From a bacterium (lineage in GTDB: Bacteria; Zhuqueibacterota; Zhuqueibacteria; Residuimicrobiales; Residuimicrobiaceae): a stretch of 62,396 nucleotides of DNA. This document shows positions 57,401 to 62,396 of the stretch, one piece after another. Both the position numbers and the translations under genes were made by a program. The notes under the pieces are model-generated. The model had not been told where the DNA came from and ran no database searches. It was given only the letters and a program-made list of their open reading frames with translations. Position 1 is the first letter of the stretch. Every line of letters begins with the position of its first letter. Location: the NCBI GenBank assembly GCA_029554865.1, contig JAKPUX010000220.1:1-62396 (forward strand), given 5' to 3'.

Positions 57401-57467
57401 CTTCAATCGTGTTGGCGCCGCGGCAGAGTGAATAGTTTGAATGCAGGTGAAGGGGAATATAGCTCAT
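54417..57467 (-). CDS. dnaE2: error-prone DNA polymerase DnaE2 (ImuC)
   Basis: A 1016-residue C-family polymerase alpha subunit: an N-terminal PHP domain (PLHLHSNYSLCRGAN), the catalytic PPDIDVDFPWDERDD motif, YGIMVYQEDVSKVA, and an OB-fold near 920-1000. It is shorter than replicative DnaE (usually above 1100 residues), as in DnaE2. A possible clamp-binding segment is GTLSLFDL near 870. It performs SOS-induced lesion bypass with an ImuB-type partner, and both lie behind lexA here. Confidence 0.88.
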   Translation of the reverse strand: MSYIPLHLHSNYSLCRGANTIEEICAAAEAHSFSHLALTDTNGLYGLAFFLDLARQHHLQPLVGAHLESGEEEAVVLARSLEGYHSLCRLITAMHTRERPVLAGLLQPPDAEIVILTPCIPLLSHLTAAGPRENLYAEVIPHAGRERLLHFARSREIPVAASCAAWFLGEEDYAVHRLLRAIGLNTTLEKIPAGEAASPEARLRSPREMEALFPDAPDALANTIAIARQCTFDLDFGRFIFPSFTGPGGEDARSWLRQEVLAGARWRYGEITPAVQSRMEFELKLINDKGFAPYFLVVADAVRQAPRTCGRGSAASSLVSYCLGITHVDPIRYDLFFERFLNPGRSDPPDIDVDFPWDERDDVLNYLFRTWGQGCVAMIANHNSFKVRSAVREIAKVYGIPDSEIGAVTKKMSGYWQPASVEAMISSHPVFKGTELHPPWPEIIALAERIRGFPRHLSLHCGGVVIAPDGLERYVPLQPAKKVLHLSGAIQDGSRGVPADVSKLMVVQWEKDQAEEMGLIKMDILGNRSLAVIRDASAAVRENYGREIDFHLIQPLQDPDTIAMLARGETIGVFYVESPAMRQLQRKTGRGDFEHLVIHSSIIRPAAAVFIGEYVRRLQGGSWQPLHPRLEEMLRETYGIMVYQEDVSKVAIALAGFDSSDADALRKVVGKKNKQRQLAEYKQKFYAGAARHGASTQVCDQIWEMILSFSEYSFCKAHSASFALVSFQSAWLRVHYPAEFIAAVISNQGGYYSTFAYISEARRMGLEILPPDINLSRSAYSGRDRQVRVGLMQLKELSREGREALLAERLRGGSFSSLANLLARLNITPSDCAILIKAGCFDAVEKGRSRPQLLWQMRHHFSRRTDPALGTLSLFDLAPPETERLPQPPDYDLRDLLRMEEEILGFLLSHHPLELYREKIARIRHIAGRDLDQHVGEEVTTIGWLITAKMATTRKRELMEFLSFEDTTAIYETTFFPRAYARFAHMMTRTRPYVLRGVVDEQFGAVSLIVDNVTFL

Positions 57468-57487
57468 AGGGAAGAGCGCCCCTGCGG

Positions 57488-58663
57488 TCAGGCGAGTTCC
57501 TTTTCCATGACCGCATAGACCTTCGAGAGCCGGGAATCCTGCATGGACTCGCCGACGCGGATGACCAGCACGTTATCCTCGAGCACCCAGCCGAAGTCAC
57601 AGTATTCGTAGCCCTTCTGCTGGGAGTAAATCTTCTGTTTCCAGAGCATGACCCCATCGAGGCCAAGGCGGCGGTATTTTTGCTTCACGCCCATGTAGCC
57701 GAGGCGGAATCCCTTGATCCGGTTGCGGGTTAGGAGCATCTTGCCCGCCCGGAGCAATTCGCAGCGACGGCACCAGCTGAGGGGTACCAGGCGTTCGCAA
57801 ATATTGGGCACCCCCCCGAAAAAGGCGGCCAGTTCGCCCTTGACATAGACGAAGAGGAAGAGCCCCTTTTCCATGATCAGCTGCATGTCATCGACGTTGC
57901 GGAAAAATTCCTCGCGGGTGAAGGGGACATAGCCCCAGTTGTCGTTCCAGGCGTCGTTGTAAACCTCGAGCATCTCCTGCTTGCGCTCCGCCAGGGGACG
58001 CTGGTCCCAGGTCTCGATGGTCACGCCGTAGTGTTCGATCACCTTTTTGCCGACCCGTTCCAGTTTCTCCTCCATCGGCCGGTCAACCGGGACCTCCCAG
58101 GATTTGACCCTCTTGACCACCTTCATGCCATAGTCGTTCAGCAGTTTTTCGTAGCAGGGTTTGTTGTACTGGTAATAGATGACCGGGCGGGTTTCGAATC
58201 CCTGCACGAGCAGGCCTGGGGTCGCCTCATTGACGGGCAGATTCTGGGGTCCGCGCATGGCGGTCATGCCCTGGCTTTTCAGCCAGGCGGCTGCGGCATC
58301 GAGGAGGGCGTTGGTCACCTCCTGGTCGTCGATGCTCTCGAACTGGCCGAAAAAGCCGACCTTGTCGCCCCAGCGCTGGTTGTGATTATGATTGACAAAG
58401 GCGTTGCAGCGGCCGACCACGGTGTCGCCGCGCTGGGCGAGGAAAAAGGTCATCACGCTGTGGCGGAAGAAGAGGTTTTGCGGTTCGAAAAAGCCGGTGA
58501 TGCCCAGCAGTTTGAAGCCGAGGTATTCATAATCGAGGAGAGGGACGAAAGCGGGATCCTTTTCATAGTGCTGCCAGTGGAAATCGACGAATTTCCTCAG
58601 CAGGCGCCGGTCACGGGCGTCCTGATTGGAAAACTGGATAATATCAAGGGGCTGGTCATTCAT
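57488..58663 (-). CDS. GNAT-fold acyltransferase-like protein within the SOS cassette
   Basis: A 391-residue protein. The N-terminal half (about 1-180) and a C-terminal half (about 210-370) show GNAT-like features (RLGLDGVMLWKQKIY, GYEYCDFGWVLEDN) without a classical R/Q-x-x-G-x-A acetyl-CoA loop. It matches the ~390-residue YghO-type N-acyltransferase-like group. ATG 58663 with GGAGCC upstream overlaps the ImuB-like gene by 8 bases; dnaE2 starts 20 bases after its stop. Role in the mutasome is unknown. It occupies the slot where imuA is usually found in other phyla, though it is not ImuA. Confidence 0.75.
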   Translation of the reverse strand: MNDQPLDIIQFSNQDARDRRLLRKFVDFHWQHYEKDPAFVPLLDYEYLGFKLLGITGFFEPQNLFFRHSVMTFFLAQRGDTVVGRCNAFVNHNHNQRWGDKVGFFGQFESIDDQEVTNALLDAAAAWLKSQGMTAMRGPQNLPVNEATPGLLVQGFETRPVIYYQYNKPCYEKLLNDYGMKVVKRVKSWEVPVDRPMEEKLERVGKKVIEHYGVTIETWDQRPLAERKQEMLEVYNDAWNDNWGYVPFTREEFFRNVDDMQLIMEKGLFLFVYVKGELAAFFGGVPNICERLVPLSWCRRCELLRAGKMLLTRNRIKGFRLGYMGVKQKYRRLGLDGVMLWKQKIYSQQKGYEYCDFGWVLEDNVLVIRVGESMQDSRLSKVYAVMEKELA

Positions 58664-59948
58664 AGGGGCTCCGGAGCGAAGGTGAGGGTAGGTCCGTGCG
58701 GCGGGGCCGTGCGGACCGTTTTTGCATCGCAAGATACGCATTTGCGGCCGATAATTCAAGTTTTTTGGCAGTGGGCGGAGAAAAAAGAGCGGTGCGGCCG
58801 AAATGGACCGCATTTTCGCCGAAGCGGTCGCGGAGGGCATCCAGGGCCCGGCCGAGGGCCTCGCGTTTGGGGTCGGCCGGGGGGGCGAAGAGTTCGAGCT
58901 GGCCGCAGGCCGGTGCGAGTCCGCCCAGACGCAGGGTGAGTTTGCGCACGCGCACGCGGCGGAGCAAAGCCTTTTCGAGGGCGGCCGCGGCGGATGCGAG
59001 CAGTTCCTCGTCGGTTTGCGCCGGCGGAATCTGCACCCGGGCGCTGCTCTCCCGGTAATCCGAATAGCGGACCTCGACAGCGAGGCGGCGGGCGTGCAGC
59101 TCTTGCTGGCGCAGGCGGCGGGTGGCGCGGGCGAGGAGGCCGAAGGTGAAGCGGCGCAGGCGGTCGAAATCGTTGCAGTCCTCGGCCAGCTCGAGGGGTT
59201 CGACGATCTCGGGGCCGCGCCGGGCCGGCTGCACCGGGCGTTCGTCGATGCCGCGGGCGCGCTGAAAGAGGAGGAGTCCGAAGCGGCCGAAGAGCATCTG
59301 CAGATGTTCGGAATGGATGAGGGCGAGTTCATGGATGCGCCGCACATTGAGTTCGGTGAGCTGGTCGCGGACCCCCTTCTGCACCCCGGGCAGACAGGTG
59401 ACCGGCAGCGGGGAGAGGAAGCGTTCCTCCTCGCCGTGGTGCACATCGTAAAGGGGGGCGGCGGGAAGGTGACGGCAGAGGAGATCGGAGGCGACCTTGC
59501 TGACCAGTTTGTTGCTGGCCACCCCGGCCACGGCATCGAGGCGCAGGCGGTCGCGGATTTCGCGCTGGGCGCGGGCGGCGGCATCGACCGCGCCGCCGAA
59601 GAGGCGGGTCGAGCCGGTCATGTCGAGATAGGCGTGGCCGAAGCGCAGGGGTTCGATGAGGGGCGAAAAGCGGCCAAGCAGGCCGAGCAGGGCGGTAGTG
59701 GCGCGGGTGTAGAGCTCCTCGTTGGGCGGCAGCACGGTCAGGTCGCGGCAGTATTTGCGCGCCTGGGGCAGGGGCATGCCGCGCTGCACGCCCTGACCGG
59801 CCGCTTCGCGGGAGAGGGCGGCGACCAGTGAGCGGGTGGCGGTCTGGACGGCCACGACCACCGGACGCTGGCGCAGGCGGGGTTCCAGGACCCGTTCCAC
59901 GGCGATGGGGAAATCCCCGACATCGATATGGATGATGGAACGCGTCAC
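58656..59948 (-). CDS. imuB: ImuB-like Y-family polymerase, predicted catalytically inactive
   Basis: About 430 residues with the Y-family palm-finger, HhH and little-finger layout. Asp9 of the first catalytic site is present (HIDVGDF), but the second acidic pair (S-x-D-E in DinB) is replaced by F-G-H (RFGHAYLD, residues 102-109; Gly104 and His105). That loss is typical of ImuB, a non-catalytic hub. A clamp-binding motif QLELF lies near residue 365. GTG 59948 has AGGAG 7 bases upstream. It follows lexA by 13 bases and overlaps the next gene. It could also be called a degenerate DinB. Confidence 0.85.
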   Translation of the reverse strand: MTRSIIHIDVGDFPIAVERVLEPRLRQRPVVVAVQTATRSLVAALSREAAGQGVQRGMPLPQARKYCRDLTVLPPNEELYTRATTALLGLLGRFSPLIEPLRFGHAYLDMTGSTRLFGGAVDAAARAQREIRDRLRLDAVAGVASNKLVSKVASDLLCRHLPAAPLYDVHHGEEERFLSPLPVTCLPGVQKGVRDQLTELNVRRIHELALIHSEHLQMLFGRFGLLLFQRARGIDERPVQPARRGPEIVEPLELAEDCNDFDRLRRFTFGLLARATRRLRQQELHARRLAVEVRYSDYRESSARVQIPPAQTDEELLASAAAALEKALLRRVRVRKLTLRLGGLAPACGQLELFAPPADPKREALGRALDALRDRFGENAVHFGRTALFSPPTAKKLELSAANAYLAMQKRSARPRRTDLPSPSLRSPYE

Positions 59949-59961
59949 GGCATACTCCTGG

Positions 59962-60570
59962 CTAGAGCACCTCTTCGCGCAACAGGGCGACGACCTTGCC
60001 CTGGATGCTCCACTCCCCCGCCGGATGGATATCGGCGAAGGCGGGATTCTCGGCATGGAGGAAGCGTCTGCCCTCGCGCTGGGCCAGGCGTTTGACGGTG
60101 GCCTCGCTGTCGATCAGGGCCACCACCACCTCGCCGACCTCGGCCTGGGGCCGGGCGTGCACCAGCACCAGATCGCCGTTCAGAATGCCGGCGTTGATCA
60201 TGCTCTCGCCGCTCACGCGCAGGAGGAAATGGGGGCCCGGGGCGCGCAAAAGAAAGCGGGGCACGGGCACGTAGCGTTCGATGTTTTGTTCAGCCAGCAT
60301 CGGGGTTCCGGCGGCCACGGAACCGATCAGGGGCACGCCGCTCTCCTCCCCCCCGGGTTCGGCGGCGACCTGGATGCCTCGGGCCTTGTTGCGGTCCCAG
60401 ACGATATAGCCCTTGCGAGCGAGGATGCGCAGATACTTGACGGCGGTGTTCCGGGAAGAGGCGCCCAACTCCTCGGTCAATTCCGCCAGGGTCGGGGGAT
60501 AGCCCTGTTCCCGGGCGCGTTTGACGATGAGTTCGAGCGCTTTTTCCTGTTTGCGCGACAGCTTTTCCAT
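59962..60570 (-). CDS. lexA: LexA repressor
   Basis: A 202-residue protein: N-terminal winged helix (PPTLAELTEELGASSRNTAVKYL), Ala87-Gly88 cleavage bond in SVAAGTP, catalytic Ser123 in VSGESMINAG and Lys160 in EATVKRL. It represses the SOS regulon and self-cleaves after RecA activation. ATG 60570 follows TGGAGGGG. Two palindromes in its promoter region are candidate operators, so autoregulation and control of the imuB/dnaE2 operon are expected. Confidence 0.95.
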   Translation of the reverse strand: MEKLSRKQEKALELIVKRAREQGYPPTLAELTEELGASSRNTAVKYLRILARKGYIVWDRNKARGIQVAAEPGGEESGVPLIGSVAAGTPMLAEQNIERYVPVPRFLLRAPGPHFLLRVSGESMINAGILNGDLVLVHARPQAEVGEVVVALIDSEATVKRLAQREGRRFLHAENPAFADIHPAGEWSIQGKVVALLREEVL

Positions 60571-60586
60571 ACCCCTCCAAATAAAA

Positions 60587-60646
60587 AAGGGTGAAATTAA
60601 TTTCACCCTTAGTATACACTTTTTTTTGCTTGCAGTCAAGCAAAAA
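60587..60646 (-). promoter_or_regulatory. lexA promoter with two palindromes (candidate LexA operators)
   Basis: On the minus strand TTGACT (60639-60634) and TATACT (60616-60611) are exactly 17 bases apart. Overlapping the -35 is an inverted repeat with 10-base arms, TTTTTGCTTG and CAAGCAAAAA, around CAGT (60623-60646). Just after the -10 is a perfect 24-base palindrome (60587-60610), whose left half is AAGGGTGAAATT. The second could also act as a hairpin with the following T-run. Confidence 0.7.
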
Positions 60647-60658
60647 GTGTCCATATGG

Positions 60659-60904
60659 TCACCTTTTGTGCACCGCTGCGCCCTCAGGGAGGTTGAGCAG
60701 CCTGGCCAGCCGTTCATGGATGGCCGGTGGGACCTCTTGCTCTCCGAGGCAGTGGTAGAGATGGATGGTGGTCCTCATTGTCGAGAACTGCCGGGCGCAG
60801 TTCGGGCAGTTCTGCAGGTGTTCGCGCAGTCGGGCACAGAGCTCGGAATCGATGTTTTCGGCAAGATCGGCGCAGATCTCCAGCAGTATCTCATCGCAAA
60901 CCAT
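60659..60904 (-). CDS. small zinc-finger protein of the anti-sigma (zf-HC2) type
   Basis: An 81-residue protein with a ZAS-type motif, H-x3-C-x2-C (HLQNCPNC, about 29-36), preceded by an acidic helix and followed by a helical tail. There is no transmembrane segment, so it is a soluble anti-sigma-like protein. No sigma factor gene is adjacent. It starts at ATG 60904 and stops 13 bases before the lexA promoter region. Function unknown; regulatory role inferred from the fold. Confidence 0.65.
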   Translation of the reverse strand: MVCDEILLEICADLAENIDSELCARLREHLQNCPNCARQFSTMRTTIHLYHCLGEQEVPPAIHERLARLLNLPEGAAVHKR

Positions 60905-60972
60905 GAAAACCTCTAACGCATGACCAGATCTTTTTATCTATTGGATGCAGCAGATCCTAAAGGATACAAAAT

Positions 60973-61887
60973 CTACCATTTTTTGTAGCGCCAGAAGAAA
61001 TAGAATGCCATCACCGAGACGAAGGCGATGCCGAGTACGAGCCAGAAGGCGTAGGGCAGCTTTTGTCCCGGGATGCTGACATTCATGGAAAAGGCGCTCA
61101 CGACGAAGGTCGGCACCATGATGCCAATGGTGATGATGTTGAGGGTCTTCATGAGCACATTGAGGTTGTTGCTCACGATCGAGGCGCGCGCATCGGCCAT
61201 GCTGGAGAGGATGTTGGAAAAGATCTCGGCCTGGCGGTAGCACTGCGAGTTTTCGATCATGATGTCATCGAGCAGCTCCTCCTCTTCCTGCTGGAAGGCG
61301 ATCTTGCCCGAATTATTCTTGAGGCGCTGGAGGAGGATGGAGTTCGAGGTGATGGCGTTGAGGTAGTAGACCAGCGACTTTTCCAGCGAGAAGAGACTGA
61401 TCAGGTACTTGTTCTGCATGGAGAGGTTGATCTTTTCCTCGAGTTCGTTGGTGATCATGTCGATGATCTTGAGGTGTTCGAGAAAGTGGTAGATGGAACG
61501 ATAGAGCATCTTGAGCATCACATCGCGCAGGCTGGTCACACGCGAGAACTTTTTGTCGTCAAACATCGGCAGATCTTCGCTGGCAACCAGGATGATGCGG
61601 TCGCTGAAAAAAAAGATGCCCATCGAGGTGACGCGGAAGAGGAAACGGTCCTCGACGATGTAATTGCGCGGCCGTTTGTAAATCATCGCAAAATGCTCGG
61701 GCTCGAATTCGAGGCGCGAGAGTTCATCCGGATCGAGAGTGGAATTGAGGGTGTGCTCATCCAGCTTCATCTCGTTGGTCAGATATCGCTTTTCCGAGTC
61801 GTCCGGACTGATATAGATGAGAATCTGCGCCTCTTCACGGGCGCAGCTCTGGATTTTCTCTTTGTCGATTTTGTAGCAGCGCAGCAT
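60973..61887 (-). CDS. corA: CorA-family divalent cation transporter with variant signature
   Basis: About 304 residues: a soluble N-terminal domain, a long helical stalk (about 130-235) and two C-terminal membrane helices (about 243-265 and 278-298). The pore signature G-M-N is S-M-N here (AFSMNVSIPG), a variant seen in some CorA/ZntB-like members and affecting selectivity. ATG 61887 is preceded by GGAGAG; a TTG further upstream is less likely. It probably moves Mg2+, Co2+ or Zn2+. Confidence 0.85.
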   Translation of the reverse strand: MLRCYKIDKEKIQSCAREEAQILIYISPDDSEKRYLTNEMKLDEHTLNSTLDPDELSRLEFEPEHFAMIYKRPRNYIVEDRFLFRVTSMGIFFFSDRIILVASEDLPMFDDKKFSRVTSLRDVMLKMLYRSIYHFLEHLKIIDMITNELEEKINLSMQNKYLISLFSLEKSLVYYLNAITSNSILLQRLKNNSGKIAFQQEEEELLDDIMIENSQCYRQAEIFSNILSSMADARASIVSNNLNVLMKTLNIITIGIMVPTFVVSAFSMNVSIPGQKLPYAFWLVLGIAFVSVMAFYFFWRYKKW

Positions 61888-62187
61888 GGCCGGCTCTCCG
61901 CCCTGTTTCCAGTGATCTCTTGCCAATATGTAAGATACGGATATTATTTTGATATTGCCAACATAATATTGGCCGGTCCGATCAGGCCGAAGGTTAAAAA
62001 AAGAGTTGCAAATCTGCCTGTAATTGATTTATTTAAATCAGATTGCTTCCATTGCCTTTTCTTTCCAGCTGCATCTTTGCTCAGGCAAACCCGCCCTTGC
62101 AACTTCCCTTAGCTTACGTGCCGTCGACACGCCGTCGCCCAGGGCCGGGCTCTTCCCGGTTGGATGAGTCGAACTGTGGAGGGAACC
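61888..62187. other. 300-base intergenic region between corA and the S9 peptidase
   Basis: No gene is visible. The left part is AT-rich (61920-62050), and the right part leads into a plus-strand SD (GGAGGGAACC) before the peptidase start. No clear terminator or promoter was identified. Confidence 0.4.
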
Positions 62188-62396
62188 ATGAGCAAATCAA
62201 ACAGAAAGACAGCGATCACTCTCTCCTTGTGGGGGATTTTCATGCTGCATGCAGAACTATGTGCATCACAGGAGACGGGCTATCGCCTGCCTCCCCGCGA
62301 GATGATTGATCTGGTCGATGCACCGCCAACGCCGTCGGTCAGCCTCTCGCCTGACCGCCAATGGCTGCTGGTGCTGGACAATCCCGCCCTGCCCAC
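62188..62396 (+). CDS. S9-family peptidase (prolyl-oligopeptidase-like), 5' part, cut by window edge
   Basis: ATG 62188 is preceded by GGAGGG. The 69 visible codons show a signal peptide (KTAITLSLWGIFMLHAELCAS) and then YRLPPREMIDLVDAPPTPSV, SLSPDRQWLLVLD, a beta-propeller start typical of exported S9 aminopeptidases. The catalytic domain lies outside the window. Assignment rests on this N-terminal pattern only. Confidence 0.7.
   Translation, partial: MSKSNRKTAITLSLWGIFMLHAELCASQETGYRLPPREMIDLVDAPPTPSVSLSPDRQWLLVLDNPALP

Noticed and set aside
55671-57431. Long open frame of about 586 codons on the plus strand inside dnaE2
   Set aside because: Antisense shadow with no motif; the dnaE2 frame has catalytic and PHP motifs.
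57488-59584. Upstream extension of the acyltransferase-like gene to a 698-residue protein
   Set aside because: The extra part lies in another frame of the ImuB-like gene, is rich in Pro/Ser/Arg, and has no SD; ATG 58663 has a proper site.

Overview
This 62.4 kb window is a GC-rich bacterial chromosome segment: densely packed, mostly on the minus strand, with no insertion sequences, phage genes or CRISPR. Gene content includes an alternative complex III operon, a Gld-type ABC exporter with a DUF4340 protein, ThyX instead of ThyA, an E1 alpha-beta fusion, a stand-alone RapZ C-terminal domain beside sugar-kinase and nucleotidyltransferase genes, and multiheme cytochromes. That mix suggests a member of the FCB superphylum (Calditrichota/KSB1-like or a relative) or a deltaproteobacterium-like lineage. 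No rRNA or other taxonomic marker was compared, so this is inference only.

Layout. (1) 1-6.1 kb, minus: a glycogen/starch synthase-like glycosyltransferase, then a MrfA-type helicase and MrfB-type exonuclease repair pair, then an alanyl-tRNA editing protein cut by the window edge. (2) 6.2-13.6 kb, plus: a complete actABCDEF operon (alternative complex III, quinol:electron acceptor oxidoreductase) with its own promoter and terminator. (3) 13.6-30.5 kb, minus: a translation and RNA block, rimP-nusA-infB-ylxP-rbfA-truB-ribF-rpsO, then a four-gene ABC exporter module inserted before pnp, then a polysaccharide deacetylase and a MerR regulator whose 3' end runs into tRNA-Pro(GGG). (4) 31.1-34.3 kb, plus: a three-gene periplasmic redox locus. 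It holds a roughly ten-haem cytochrome c with an in-frame UGA read as selenocysteine, a double-rhodanese lipoprotein and a second multihaem lipoprotein; it resembles part of the Ext selenite/tellurite-reduction loci. (5) 34.4-49.1 kb, minus: a D-cysteine desulfhydrase-like enzyme, then a long run of iscS-iscU-small ORF-flavodiiron protein-lpdA-E1(alpha-beta fusion)-E1alpha-E1beta-minimal ferritin-like protein-E2-thyX-lipA-def-ROK kinase. Fe-S assembly and lipoyl synthesis sit beside the lipoyl-dependent complexes they supply. (6) 49.3-53.3 kb: a rubrerythrin-like protein, a DUF4254 protein, and a plus-strand kinase/RapZ-C/nucleotidyltransferase trio resembling amino-sugar (cell wall) recycling. 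(7) 53.3-60.9 kb, minus: adenosine deaminase, then an SOS mutasome cassette lexA-imuB-like-acyltransferase-like-dnaE2 behind a clear promoter with two palindromes, preceded by a zinc-finger anti-sigma-like protein. (8) The right edge has a CorA-type channel and the start of an S9-family peptidase.

The most notable signals are the UGA codon at 31301-31303 followed by a ten-pair GGU-loop hairpin (a bacterial SECIS shape) in the cytochrome gene; the SOS cassette, whose Y-family polymerase has lost its second acidic pair but keeps a clamp-binding motif; the apparent AUA start of truB; and the separation of rpsO from pnp by an exporter operon.
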